Positions 20,946 through 29,792 are shown, counted from the stretch's first letter. The stretch is DNA of 64,000 bases from CAYUYM01 sp964449305 (GCA_964449305.1 CAYUYM010000004.1:3774-67773), one strand, 5' to 3'. Translations and numbers: made by a program. The notes: generated from the sequence alone by a model not told the origin.

Positions 20946-21476
20946 ATGCTTACGATTGGAGATCACTTCCCCGAGTTCAAATTGAAGGCCACGGTGAGCC
21001 GCGAAGCGGGTCAGGAATTTGCCGAGATCACCGACAAATCCTTCCCCGGCAAGTGGCTGGTCGTGTTCTTCTGGCCCATGGATTTCACCTTCGTCTGCCC
21101 GACGGAGATCGCCGAATTCGGCAGGCGCTTCAACGATTTCAAGGACCGCGATGCCCAGGTGCTCGGTGCATCCATCGACACGGAATTCGTTCATCTTGCA
21201 TGGCGCAACAATCACGCCGACTTGAAGGATCTCCCCTTCCCGATGCTCGCCGACACGAAGCGTGAGTTGTCGGAAGCGTTGGGCATCCTCCACAAGGAGG
21301 CCGGTGTCGATCTTCGTGCCACCTTCATCGTCGATCCCGAGGGCATCATCCGCTGGGTCACGGTGAACGATCTCTCCGTCGGCCGCTCCATCCCCGAGAC
21401 GCTCCGCGTGCTCGATGCGCTCCAGACCGACGAGCTCTGCCCCTGCAACTGGGAAAAGGGCCAGGCCACACTCTGA
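20946..21476 (+). CDS. ahpC: Peroxiredoxin, AhpC of the mycobacterial (AhpD-dependent) type
   Basis: This 176-aa peroxidase reduces H2O2 and organic peroxides. The peroxidatic cysteine is C51 in FTFVCPTEIAEF. The C-terminal ELCPCNWEKG has two cysteines (C165, C167), matching the three-cysteine AhpC of Mycobacterium that is recharged by AhpD instead of AhpF. The AhpD gene starts 3 bp after its stop, which supports this. AGGAGA lies 6 nt before the ATG. The regulator is not visible. Confidence 0.95.
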   Translation: MLTIGDHFPEFKLKATVSREAGQEFAEITDKSFPGKWLVVFFWPMDFTFVCPTEIAEFGRRFNDFKDRDAQVLGASIDTEFVHLAWRNNHADLKDLPFPMLADTKRELSEALGILHKEAGVDLRATFIVDPEGIIRWVTVNDLSVGRSIPETLRVLDALQTDELCPCNWEKGQATL

Positions 21477-21479
21477 GGC

Positions 21480-22004
21480 ATGAGCATGAGCACACTCGAA
21501 TCCCTCCGCGATGCGCTGCCCGAAGCGGCCAAGGACATCAAGCTCAACATCCAGTCCGTGCTCGGTGACGGCGCCCTGTCGCCGGCGCAGAAATGGGGCA
21601 CGGCCGTGGCCTGCGCCATCGCGTCGCGCAATGATGCGTTGAAATCGGCCATCCTCGCTGAGGCACAGGTGGTTGTCGAACCAGCAGTGATTGAGGACGC
21701 GAAGGCCGCCGCGGTGATCATGGGCATGAACAACGTGTTCTACCGCTTCAAGCACATGGTCGGCAGAGACGCCTACACCTCCAAGCCAGCGCGTCTGCGC
21801 ATGAACGTGATCGCCCGACCGCAGACCTCCAAGGTCGACTTCGAGCTGTTCTGCCTTGCTGTCAGTTCCATCAACGGCTGCGAATCCTGCATCCGCAGCC
21901 ATGAGGCGGTGGTGCTGGAAGGCGGCCTCACGGAGGACCATGTGTGGGATGCGGTCCGCATCGCCGCGGTGATCCACGCCATGGCGGTCTCGCTCGAGAT
22001 CTGA
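21480..22004 (+). CDS. ahpD: Alkyl hydroperoxidase AhpD, reductant of AhpC
   Basis: This 174-aa member of the carboxymuconolactone decarboxylase-like fold has the AhpD active site C134-ES-C137 plus H141 in NGCESCIRSHE. In Mycobacterium AhpD passes electrons from a lipoyl domain of the 2-oxoacid dehydrogenases to AhpC. It is cotranscribed with ahpC (3-bp gap) and followed by a strong terminator. Confidence 0.95.
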   Translation: MSMSTLESLRDALPEAAKDIKLNIQSVLGDGALSPAQKWGTAVACAIASRNDALKSAILAEAQVVVEPAVIEDAKAAAVIMGMNNVFYRFKHMVGRDAYTSKPARLRMNVIARPQTSKVDFELFCLAVSSINGCESCIRSHEAVVLEGGLTEDHVWDAVRIAAVIHAMAVSLEI

Positions 22005-22024
22005 CGCAATCCATCGTGTTCAAG

Positions 22025-22066
22025 CGAACAAAGGGACGACGCAACCGTCGTCCCTTTGTTCGTTTC
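22025..22066. terminator. Strong bidirectional terminator after ahpCD
   Basis: A perfect 17-bp stem (22025-22041 with 22046-22062) has a CAAC loop and is followed by TTT. It lies between ahpD (+) and the minus-strand vWA gene that ends at 22080. Confidence 0.85.
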
Positions 22067-22079
22067 AAGCCAGCGTTCC

Positions 22080-23573
22080 TCAACGGATCGTGAATCCGCG
22101 GCTCCAGCGCCGTCCGCCGGAGGTGATGGTCAGGACATGCCAGCCGGGTCCCGCCGGGCGAAGGTCCAGTTGCTCCACATCGCCGATGCCATCCATGATG
22201 CCCTGGGCGCGATGGATCTCGCGGCCCAGCAGGTCGTGCACGGTGAGCGTGTAGGGTCCATGCACATCGGCTGGAATCTGCACGCAGAAGCGGCCGTCAC
22301 TGGGCTCGGGCCAGATGCCGGGCACGGAGGCGGAGGGCACCTGGTCGATCGCGGTCGCGATGCCGGTGGTGGCGGATGCGGTGGCACCATCGCAGAGGTT
22401 GCGTGTGGTGATGCTGATGGACGCGCCCGGGCTGGGCGGCCCCGCCTCGTTGCGCCAGGCGATGCGGCAATCCTGCCCCGGCGTTGTGCGTGCGATGGTG
22501 AAGATGCGCCCGAACACCTGCGCCAGCTCGGTGGAGGTGGGGCACTTCAGGAACTCGCCGCCGGTGCCTGTGGCGAGTGCCTTGAGCTGCGTCGTGTCGC
22601 CGATGCCCAGAGCGATGGTGAAGATGCGCACGGAATCCGCGACAGCCAGGGTGAGGACATCCAGCATGGAATGCGAGCTGCTGTTGTCCATCCCGTCCGT
22701 CATCAGCACCACGATTCTGTTGGGGTTGGACGCCTGTGCAGCGATGGAGACGACCCCCTCGTACCCGGCGTCCCACACGGCCGTGGCTCCTCCGCAGGTG
22801 AGTCCGTTCACCGCCGCGGTGAGCAGGCTCTGGTTCGTGGTCAGCGGCTGGAGCAGCGTGGTGGTGGTGGAGAACGCGTGCAGCGAGGCCTCGTCGGACA
22901 CCCCATCCATGTTGGACACGAACTGCGTGGCCGCCTGCATGAGCGCGGTCATGGGTTGCCCCACCATCGATCCTGACACATCGAGCACGAGTGCGGCGGA
23001 AAGCGGGTTGAAGAATGCCGAGGTGAGTGTGAGATCCGTCACATCACGACCGTCCTCCTGGACAAGGAGATCCTCGCGCGTGAAGCCGAACGCAGGCTGG
23101 CATTCCATGGAGCAGCACAGGATGCGGAAATCCACGATCCTCTCGACGCCGTTCGCGCACGCCCGTGTGATGGTGAGCGTGCTTGATGTGGTGGGTGTGA
23201 CTCGCACCTCGGTGATGCACTCCGCCTTGTTGCCCACCGCGTCGGTCACCTCACAGCGGTAGGACCCGGACTCCAGCGCCGTGAACACGGAGAGCTGTGA
23301 CGACGGCTGGGGGAGCTGTCCTGTGAGCGGTGGGAGCGGCGTCCAGGCGAAGGTGCAGGGCTGCCGTGCCTCCCGCACATAGGCGAACAGCGCGACACTG
23401 GCACCCTTCGGCACCGTGATCGTGGGCAGGGTGGTGACCAGCAGCCCTCCATCTCTGACGGCGGGCTGCGGAGCGTCGGGGGTGGGCATCTGTGCCGAGG
23501 TGATCTGCACCATGGCGATGAACAGGATCCAGAAACGGACCCCCATTTGTGCGAGGTGGTGAATCTTCTTCAT
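22080..23573 (-). CDS. Secreted von Willebrand factor A protein with T9SS-like C-terminus
   Basis: This 497-aa protein has a signal peptide at residues 1-27 (MKKIHHLAQMGVRFWILFIA). An immunoglobulin-like segment follows, containing ALESGSYRCEVTDAVG. A vWA domain (about 190-365) has the metal-binding MIDAS motif DVSGSM and VVLMTDGMD. A final domain has PEPSDGRF, TVHDLLGREIHRAQG and a basic end SRGFTIR, a divergent type A T9SS sorting domain. vWA domains bind proteins or matrix through a divalent metal. The partner is unknown. The ATG at 23573 is preceded by GGAG. The frame extends 106 codons upstream but that part is basic and non-conserved. Confidence 0.85.
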   Translation of the reverse strand: MKKIHHLAQMGVRFWILFIAMVQITSAQMPTPDAPQPAVRDGGLLVTTLPTITVPKGASVALFAYVREARQPCTFAWTPLPPLTGQLPQPSSQLSVFTALESGSYRCEVTDAVGNKAECITEVRVTPTTSSTLTITRACANGVERIVDFRILCCSMECQPAFGFTREDLLVQEDGRDVTDLTLTSAFFNPLSAALVLDVSGSMVGQPMTALMQAATQFVSNMDGVSDEASLHAFSTTTTLLQPLTTNQSLLTAAVNGLTCGGATAVWDAGYEGVVSIAAQASNPNRIVVLMTDGMDNSSSHSMLDVLTLAVADSVRIFTIALGIGDTTQLKALATGTGGEFLKCPTSTELAQVFGRIFTIARTTPGQDCRIAWRNEAGPPSPGASISITTRNLCDGATASATTGIATAIDQVPSASVPGIWPEPSDGRFCVQIPADVHGPYTLTVHDLLGREIHRAQGIMDGIGDVEQLDLRPAGPGWHVLTITSGGRRWSRGFTIR

Positions 23574-23772
23574 GTCGACTCCGGGAGTGGCTGCGTGGCG
23601 TTGCATGGTGGGATGGTGTCGTACCATCCCGGCGGAGAGTGTCGGTCCCCGTCGTGTGACGGTCAGGGCAAATCTCCGCAGAATTCCACCGAAATCAAAT
23701 CCCCGCGCCCCCGCCCTGCGACGGGCCCCGGAACACGCGTGCCTCCGGCCACGATGTCCCGCCATTAATCCC

Positions 23773-23803
23773 TTGCCCCTTTGAAACGGCCGTTGTATGT
23801 TGC
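23773..23803 (+). promoter_or_regulatory. Promoter of the CsbD/ElaB-like gene
   Basis: TTG (23773-23775), a 20-nt gap and TATGTTGC (23796-23803) fit the TTG-N19-21-TAnnTTtg pattern, 47 bp before the ATG. Confidence 0.55.
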
Positions 23804-23850
23804 CGATGTGTACAACAACGGCTGCTTCCTCATTCACCAAAGGCGTACCG

Positions 23851-24324
23851 ATGAGATTGCCCAAGTTCGAAACCGAATGGAACGGCTTCAAAACCTACGT
23901 CGCCGTCACATGGGATCGCCTCACCGATGCCGAGCTCACAAAAGTCCAGGGGAATTTTTCTGAGCTTGTCCGGGTGATCATGGAACGCTACGAGTCGTCG
24001 AAGTACGACGCGGAAAAACAACTTGAAACCCTGTACTCCACCTATCTAGAAACGAGGCATATCATGTCACAGGAAACGAACACCATCCAATCGGAAATGG
24101 AATCCCGCACCAGCGAGATCGCCGAGGCCCTCAAGCAGAAGGCTGCGGAATACCAGGCTGCGGCCAAGGAGAAATACCAGGAGCTGCGTGCCAAGGCCAT
24201 CGACCCCGCCATCGAGAAGTCCGAGGAATTCATCAAGATCCATCCCTTCAGCATGGTGCTTGGCGCTTTCGGCGTCGGCTTCCTCATTGGTGGCGTCATC
24301 GGCCTCCTTTCCAAGCGCGACTGA
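23851..24324 (+). CDS. Fusion of a CsbD-like domain and an ElaB/YqjD (DUF883)-like domain
   Basis: This 157-aa protein is in two parts. Residues 8-65 resemble the CsbD stress-protein domain (WNGFKTYVAVTWDRLTDAEL, then a conserved RYESSKYDAEKQ helix). Residues 70-157 are a long Ala/Glu/Lys-rich coiled coil ending in a glycine-zipper membrane helix (VLGAFGVGFLIGGVIGLL) and a short basic tail. This resembles ElaB/YqjD proteins, which anchor to the inner membrane and bind ribosomes in stationary phase. The combination suggests a stress-induced membrane-anchored protein. This is inference from similarity of form. AAAGG precedes the ATG at 23851. Confidence 0.7.
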   Translation: MRLPKFETEWNGFKTYVAVTWDRLTDAELTKVQGNFSELVRVIMERYESSKYDAEKQLETLYSTYLETRHIMSQETNTIQSEMESRTSEIAEALKQKAAEYQAAAKEKYQELRAKAIDPAIEKSEEFIKIHPFSMVLGAFGVGFLIGGVIGLLSKRD

Positions 24325-24351
24325 CCTGTCCACCCCGTTCCCTCCCCTCGC

Positions 24352-24377
24352 AAAGGCCGTCGTCTCGACGGCCTTTT
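24352..24377. terminator. Bidirectional terminator
   Basis: An 11-bp perfect stem (24352-24362 with 24366-24376) has a TCT loop, with an A-run on the left and a T-run on the right. It lies between the CsbD-like gene (+) and the ligase-like gene (-). Confidence 0.8.
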
Positions 24378-24398
24378 GTGTGATGCGGGCGCCCGCCA

Positions 24399-25235
24399 TC
24401 AGCGGACGCGGTACACCCAGTCGTAGCGTCGGTAGAGCGCGTCCATCCGCTCCCGCGCCTCGTCGAGCTCGTCCCGGGTGAAGGAGGATGTGTGCGTCAC
24501 GTGCTGTGCGGCAAAGGCGGCGAACAGCCATGCACGGACCTCGGCGAGTGACAGACTGGTGAAATGAGTCAGAGGGGACACTTTCTTGACGGCGCTCGGG
24601 ATGCCGCGGCTGTTGTGCTTCGTGCGCCCCAGCCGCAACACGCCATAGAGCCGTTCATCGCTCATTGCATGGGCCAACGTTGCGTGATGGAGCACCGTCT
24701 TGGCGCGCCGCACCTGCGCCGCTCCGCCGATCTTGGCGTAGGGCGAGGCGATGTCGTTGATCGGAACATACGTGGCCGGGATGCCGAGCGCCCGCAGACC
24801 CCGGATGATCCATCGGTCGAGAAAGGCGAAGGACTGCACGAAGGACATGTCGGCGACAACCGACTCGGGCACGATGACCGAATAGGTGATGGTGCGGCCG
24901 GGCTCCACCAGCATGGCCCCACCCCCGCTCATGCGCCGGACGATGCGCGTGTCCGTGCGCACGGCGTTCTCCACGTCGATCTCGTTGCGCACCGACTGGT
25001 AGGAACCGAGCACCACGGCCGCCTCGCTCCAGTCCCACAGCCAGAAGACGGGGCGGCGCCTCCCCTGCGCCACACGATACAGCAGCGTCGTGTCAAGCGC
25101 AAGGTTTTCGTCTGCTCTGTGCGGATCACCGAGAATGGTGTCGAACTCCAGTGCATCCATGCGGGCGAACCATGACGGGTTCAGCGGTGTGCCGCACCAG
25201 GAGTCCTGCCAGGGGGGAAGCGCGAGGTCGGGCAT
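24399..25235 (-). CDS. Lipoate/octanoate-protein ligase-like protein (BPL/LplA/LipB fold)
   Basis: This 278-aa protein has the fold signatures of the biotin/lipoate protein ligase family: a Gly-rich RRMSGGGAMLVEPGRTITYS loop and a lysine in YAKIGGAAQ that corresponds to the catalytic lysine of LplA (KIGGSAQ). Family members attach lipoate, octanoate or biotin to carrier proteins. It lacks the C-terminal accessory domain of E. coli LplA, like LipM/LipL-type octanoyltransferases. The exact activity cannot be told. The start is at 25235, with GGAGG 7 nt upstream. A GTG at 25238 is also possible. The stop of the upstream membrane-protein gene overlaps this start by 1 base (TGATG), so the two are translationally coupled. 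Confidence 0.8.
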   Translation of the reverse strand: MPDLALPPWQDSWCGTPLNPSWFARMDALEFDTILGDPHRADENLALDTTLLYRVAQGRRRPVFWLWDWSEAAVVLGSYQSVRNEIDVENAVRTDTRIVRRMSGGGAMLVEPGRTITYSVIVPESVVADMSFVQSFAFLDRWIIRGLRALGIPATYVPINDIASPYAKIGGAAQVRRAKTVLHHATLAHAMSDERLYGVLRLGRTKHNSRGIPSAVKKVSPLTHFTSLSLAEVRAWLFAAFAAQHVTHTSSFTRDELDEARERMDALYRRYDWVYRVR

Positions 25236-25798
25236 CACGGCACCTCCGTTTGATCTGGTGGGGGCGACTCTGCGTCCCGCTTTCGTGTCGACTGCCGTTC
25301 CTGCCAGCCCTGCACAATGAGCAGCGCCCCGGTGCCCACAAGCAGAAGTGCCACACCGATGAGAATGGCCCCGACAAGGTGATGCTCATGCGAGGCGATC
25401 ATGGCGCCGAGGAAGGCGATCACCATGCCGACCCCGGTCATGAGGCCGCCGGCGATGAAGGGGGATCGCATGATCTGCACCGCGCTGATGATGGCAAGCA
25501 GCCAGCCCACGGGGTAGGGCACGCACAGCAGCAGCCACCACATGGACCGCCCGGTGTCGCCGCCCACACCGCCCTGCATGCTGAGGATCCACAGCGCCCC
25601 CACGCCGAGAAGCGTGCAGATGAGCGCGGTGACGGCCAGCGGTCGGTTGCGCGTCCTCCCGGCCCAGGCCGCGGCAGCGGTGACGATGCTGCCGGCAAGG
25701 ATGGCGAGCGAACCCTCGAGGGGGTCCACCGTGCCGATGATGATCATGATGAAGCCGGTGATGGCGAGGCGGCGTGACCAGAGTGCATTGGTGTTCAT
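25235..25798 (-). CDS. Small multi-pass membrane protein, unknown function
   Basis: This 187-aa protein has about six hydrophobic segments, starting at MNTNALWSRRLAITGFIMII. Its short charged tail ends DAESPPPDQTEVP. I do not recognise a family. It overlaps the ligase-like gene by one base and so is cotranscribed with it. A link between the two products is only inferred from this. The start at 25798 begins the first helix. The open frame continues 60 codons upstream in a His/Ser-rich region that looks non-coding. Confidence 0.65.
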   Translation of the reverse strand: MNTNALWSRRLAITGFIMIIIGTVDPLEGSLAILAGSIVTAAAAWAGRTRNRPLAVTALICTLLGVGALWILSMQGGVGGDTGRSMWWLLLCVPYPVGWLLAIISAVQIMRSPFIAGGLMTGVGMVIAFLGAMIASHEHHLVGAILIGVALLLVGTGALLIVQGWQERQSTRKRDAESPPPDQTEVP

Positions 25799-25939
25799 GG
25801 CGCAGCGAGGGTGATGTCGGTGGGAGAATGACCGTCGATGTGTGACCACCTGCTTCGGTGAAGAAACGCGGGATTTGGCGCACCGACTCTCATGCAGGAT
25901 GGAGAGGTGGTGATTGTGGCTCACATCGTATGGGTGCAA

Positions 25940-25947
25940 TATATTTG
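25940..25947 (+). promoter_or_regulatory. -7 element upstream of the photolyase gene
   Basis: TATATTTG is a perfect match to TAnnTTTG, 59 bp before the photolyase start. The nearest TTG (25914-25916) is 23 nt upstream, longer than usual, so the upstream half is weak. Confidence 0.5.
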
Positions 25948-26006
25948 CGGTGACGGTCAGGCGCAATCCCCCTTGCACGGTTCATCCCCTTTTCAGGAGG
26001 CGCACC

Positions 26007-27464
26007 ATGACGGCACCCCGCTCCCATTCCCGATCCTCCCGGCATCCCCTGTCGATTGCATGGATCCGCCGCGATCTCCGCCTCTCCGACCACGCAGCCC
26101 TTGCCGCCGCCTGCGCGGAATCCGATCGCGTCGCCGTCGTGTTCGTGTTCGACACCACCATCCTCTCGCGCCTCCACGACCGCGACGACCGGCGCCTTTC
26201 CTTCATCGACCGCTCCCTCGAGGAACTCGACGCCGCCCTTCGCTCACGCGGGTCCGCGCTCATCGTGCGGCACGGCGATCCGGTGGACGTCGTCCCGCGC
26301 CTGTGCATCGAGCTCGGCGCCTGCGCCGTCCACGTGAACAGGGACCACGATCCCGACGCCAGGCACCGCGACACGCGCGTGGCGGAGGCCCTGGCCTCGA
26401 TCGGCGTGGAGTTCCACGACCACAAGGACCTTGTCATCTTTGAGAGCGATGAGATCCTCACGGGCAGGGGTGAACCGTTCCGCGTCTTCACACCATACAA
26501 GCGTGCCTGGCTGTCCGCCTTCTCCAGCCTGCGTTTCATGGTGCACCCCACCGTGTCCCACACGCCCGACCTCGCGCGCCTCGCCCCCCGGGCCGACCTC
26601 GCTGATGCCGTGGCGCCATGGTCGCTGGAGGGCATCGGCTTCCGGCGGTCGACCTTGTGGCTCGATGCCGGGGAGCAGGCTGCCGCGCGCCGCCTGAAGC
26701 ACTTCCTCACCACCATCGGCCGCTATCACATCGACCGCGACTATCCCTCGATTGACGGAACCTCGGGGCTTTCGGTCCATCTGCGCTTCGGCACCATCTC
26801 CATCCGCGAATGTGTCCGCCGCGTCGCCGATGCCCACCGCGACAATGTGGGCGCTCAGACCTGGCTGTCCGAGCTCATCTGGCGCGAGTTCTACCAGGCC
26901 ATTCTTCACTGGAAACCCTCGGTGGTGGGCCACGCCTTCCGCGAGGAGTACGACGGTATCGTGTGGCCGGGGTCGGAGGAGCACTTCACGGCCTGGTGCG
27001 AGGGCCGAACCGGCTACCCCATCATCGATGCGGCAATGCGCTGCTTCGCGGCCACGGGCTGGATGCACAACCGGCTGCGCATGGTGACCGCAGGCTTCCT
27101 CGTGAAGGATCTGCTCGTGGACTGGCGCCGCGGAGAGGAGCACTTCGCCCGCTTCCTGCTCGACTACGACCTTGCCGCCAACAACGGCGGCTGGCAGTGG
27201 TCGGCCTCCACCGGCTGCGATGCACAGCCGTGGTTCCGCATCTTCAACCCCGTCATGCAGTCCCGCCGCTTCGATCCCGACGGTGTCTTCATCCGCCGCT
27301 GGTGCCCCGAGCTCGACGGCGTCCCGTCCACCGCCATTCACTTCCCCCATGGCGAGGGCATGCTGCACCTCGCCGGCACACCCTCCCTCTTCGGCCCCCC
27401 GTATCCGTCCCCCATCGTGGATCACGCCACACAGCGGGACAGGGCCCTCGCCCTCTTCCGCTGA
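26007..27464 (+). CDS. phrB: Deoxyribodipyrimidine photolyase, class I CPD type
   Basis: This 485-aa FAD enzyme splits cyclobutane pyrimidine dimers with blue light. The N-terminal alpha/beta domain (about 14-145) starts WIRRDLRLSDHAAL. The C-terminal FAD-binding domain has the class I signatures WMHNRLRMVTAGFLVKDL and NGGWQWSASTGCDAQPWFRIFNP. AGGAGG lies 7 nt before the ATG at 26007. The open frame could begin at 25914 but that would bypass this ribosome-binding site. It is monocistronic. Confidence 0.95.
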   Translation: MTAPRSHSRSSRHPLSIAWIRRDLRLSDHAALAAACAESDRVAVVFVFDTTILSRLHDRDDRRLSFIDRSLEELDAALRSRGSALIVRHGDPVDVVPRLCIELGACAVHVNRDHDPDARHRDTRVAEALASIGVEFHDHKDLVIFESDEILTGRGEPFRVFTPYKRAWLSAFSSLRFMVHPTVSHTPDLARLAPRADLADAVAPWSLEGIGFRRSTLWLDAGEQAAARRLKHFLTTIGRYHIDRDYPSIDGTSGLSVHLRFGTISIRECVRRVADAHRDNVGAQTWLSELIWREFYQAILHWKPSVVGHAFREEYDGIVWPGSEEHFTAWCEGRTGYPIIDAAMRCFAATGWMHNRLRMVTAGFLVKDLLVDWRRGEEHFARFLLDYDLAANNGGWQWSASTGCDAQPWFRIFNPVMQSRRFDPDGVFIRRWCPELDGVPSTAIHFPHGEGMLHLAGTPSLFGPPYPSPIVDHATQRDRALALFR

Positions 27465-27526
27465 GTCGAGGGCAACGCGGGCGCATCACCCACCGGCGTC
27501 ATCATCACCGCGCCACGCGGCGAAAG

Positions 27527-27581
27527 TTCACATTTCCGTAACATGGCCGTAACATCCTGTTCACACGCCAGGGGTAGGTTG
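27527..27581 (+). promoter_or_regulatory. Four-repeat Pho box array and promoter of the porin-pst operon
   Basis: Four 7-mers lie exactly 11 bp apart: TTCACAT (27527), GTAACAT (27538), GTAACAT (27549) and TTCACAC (27560), each separated by 4 nt. This is the spacing of PhoB/PhoP boxes, and the TTAACA-like core resembles the Bacillus PhoP repeat. The last repeat is followed 7 bp later by TAGGTTGC (27574-27581), a likely -7 element, so the array replaces the upstream promoter half. The gene it controls is the phosphate porin-pstSCAB-phoU operon. Confidence 0.8.
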
Positions 27582-27658
27582 CATGCATCTTCGTGGCCTG
27601 GTCGTTTCCGGTCATGAAGCCCGTGATCAACGATCGCCAACCACAACATGGAGAATGC

Positions 27659-28924
27659 ATGAAACACTTTTTCACCGCCTGTCTCGTCCTTGTCGCGCTC
27701 ATGAGTGTCACCGCCCTTGCCCAGGAGGAGGAGAAATCCGTCCGCGAGCAGATGGACGAATTGAAGGGCAAGGTGGATGGCATGGATGAAACCGTCAAGA
27801 CACTGGAATCCGACGTCTCGGGATTGAAGAAGATCAAGGTGTCCGGCTATCTGCAGCTCAACTGGGAGAAGTCGGAGAAGGAAAAGGGGTTCGCCGCGGA
27901 TCCCTACGACAGCAAGGACTACGACATGACGCGCTTCCGCGTGCGACGCAGCCGGCTCAAATTCAATTATGATGCAGGCGTTTCGCAGATGGTGGTCCAG
28001 GGCGACTTCTCGAACAGTGGGTTCGAGCTGAAGGACGCCTACCTCGAGTTCTCGGAGCCATGGTTGAAGATGTTCACGCTGCGCGCCGGTGTGTTCAACC
28101 GCCCGAACTATGAGGTGGAGTACTCCTCCAGCCAGCGCGAATCCCCGGAGCGCTCCACTGTGATCGCTTCCATCTATCCAAAGGAGCGTGATCTGGGAGC
28201 GATGCTCACCTTCGCACCCGAGGATCTGTTCACGCTGCAGTTCGCCGCCTTCAACAACACCTTCAAGGGCACCTACGCGCAGAACAACCCGAACTTCGGT
28301 CCGTACCCGCTCTACTTCATGACACGTGTCACCAAGTCCTTCATCCTCGGCGACCTCGGTCTCGACCTCGGCGTGCATGCACGCTTCGGCAATGTGCGCA
28401 CGAACAATGCCTTCGTGCGCGAGTCCGACGAGCCCATCGCGATGCGGACCGCCGCCGATTCGAGCGCCGCACGCACGGGCACCGTGGGAGGCAGCGCACC
28501 CAAGACCTGGTTCGGCGTGGAAGCGCAGCTCTACTACGACTTCCTTGGCGGCATGAAGATCATGGGCGAGTACATCATGGGGCAGGATGTGAACGAGCTT
28601 TCGACAGCAGCACCCCTTGCCGCCATCCGCAAGCGCGACTTCATGGGCTGGTATGTCTACCTCGTGAAGAACCTCGGCACGGAATTCCAGTTCGCCCTGA
28701 AATATGACAGCTACAATCCCAACACATCCATCTCGTCCGATGTGATCGACAACAGCGCAGAACTTGCCGTCAACACGCTCGGTCTCGGCATCCACAACTA
28801 CACGTTCCCGAACGTCCGCCTCACCCTGTGGTACGACTCCATCACAACAACCACGAACGACAGGCTCCTCAAGGCCGACCCGAAGGACAATCTCCTCACC
28901 ATCCGTGCACAGTACAAATTCTGA
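27659..28924 (+). CDS. Phosphate-selective porin O/P-like outer-membrane protein
   Basis: This 421-aa protein has a signal peptide MKHFFTACLVLVALMSVTALAQ. A short coiled coil (about 24-60) follows, then a beta-barrel with alternating aromatic strands that ends YKF, typical for outer-membrane porins. The region DMTRFRVRRSRLKFNYDAG matches the OprP/OprO (Porin_O_P) family, which moves phosphate or polyphosphate across the outer membrane. It is the first gene of the phosphate operon and lies 49 bp before pstS. GGAGA lies upstream of the ATG at 27659. Confidence 0.9.
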   Translation: MKHFFTACLVLVALMSVTALAQEEEKSVREQMDELKGKVDGMDETVKTLESDVSGLKKIKVSGYLQLNWEKSEKEKGFAADPYDSKDYDMTRFRVRRSRLKFNYDAGVSQMVVQGDFSNSGFELKDAYLEFSEPWLKMFTLRAGVFNRPNYEVEYSSSQRESPERSTVIASIYPKERDLGAMLTFAPEDLFTLQFAAFNNTFKGTYAQNNPNFGPYPLYFMTRVTKSFILGDLGLDLGVHARFGNVRTNNAFVRESDEPIAMRTAADSSAARTGTVGGSAPKTWFGVEAQLYYDFLGGMKIMGEYIMGQDVNELSTAAPLAAIRKRDFMGWYVYLVKNLGTEFQFALKYDSYNPNTSISSDVIDNSAELAVNTLGLGIHNYTFPNVRLTLWYDSITTTTNDRLLKADPKDNLLTIRAQYKF

Positions 28925-28973
28925 TCGGACCCCGTCACCCACATCACTGCACCACACACTACAAGGATACAGC

Positions 28974-29792
28974 ATGACACGCAGACTTCTCACCGGTTCA
29001 CTTCTTCTCGCATCGGCGGTGCTCGTCTTCAGCGGATTCTTCGCACCGGAAAAAATCACGGTGAAGGGATCCGACACGATGGTGATCCTCGCCCAGCGCT
29101 GGGCCGAGCGTTACATGAACAGCAACAAACAGGTGGCCATCCAGGTGACGGGTGGTGGTTCGGGAACGGGCATCTCGGCCCTGATCAACGGCACCACAGA
29201 CATCTGCAACTCGTCGCGCCCCATGAAGCAGTCCGAGATCAAGAAACTCAAGGAGCGCTTCGGCACCGTGGGTGTTGAGATCCCCTGCGCCAAGGACGGA
29301 CTCTCGGTGTACGTGCACGAGGGGAATCCCGTCACCGATCTCACCATCCCACAGATCCGCGACATCTACACCGGAAAGATCACGAACTGGAAGGACGTGG
29401 GCGGCGACGACGCGAAGATCATCCTGTATTCGCGTGAGAACAACTCCGGCACCTACGTCTACTTCAAGGACAACGTGTTGAAGGGCGCGGACTATTCGCC
29501 GAGCTGTCAGAACCTGCCCGGCACGGCTGCCGTGGTCAACGCCATCTCGAAGGACAGGAACGGCATCGGGTACGGCGGTGCGGCCTATGGGAAGGGCATC
29601 CGCGAGGTGAAGGTGAACGGTGTTGCACCGACCGCCGAAAACGTGAAGTCGGGGAAATACCCGATCACGCGGTACCTCTACATCTACCTGCGCAACAAGC
29701 CGACCGGCGAGATCAAGAAGTTCATCGACTGGGTGTTGAGCCCGGATGGACAGACCATCGTGAAGGAAGTGGGGTACTTCCCTGTCCGATGA
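28974..29792 (+). CDS. pstS: Phosphate-binding protein PstS
   Basis: This 272-aa periplasmic phosphate-binding protein has a signal segment (residues 4-22). The phosphate-loop signatures are TVKGSDTMVILAQRW, GGGSGTGISALINGT and SRENNSGTYVYF. It lies between porin and pstC. No lipobox cysteine is present, so it is free in the periplasm. AAGGA lies 7 nt before the ATG at 28974. The open frame extends 70 codons upstream inside the porin gene, which is not real coding. Confidence 0.95.
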   Translation: MTRRLLTGSLLLASAVLVFSGFFAPEKITVKGSDTMVILAQRWAERYMNSNKQVAIQVTGGGSGTGISALINGTTDICNSSRPMKQSEIKKLKERFGTVGVEIPCAKDGLSVYVHEGNPVTDLTIPQIRDIYTGKITNWKDVGGDDAKIILYSRENNSGTYVYFKDNVLKGADYSPSCQNLPGTAAVVNAISKDRNGIGYGGAAYGKGIREVKVNGVAPTAENVKSGKYPITRYLYIYLRNKPTGEIKKFIDWVLSPDGQTIVKEVGYFPVR

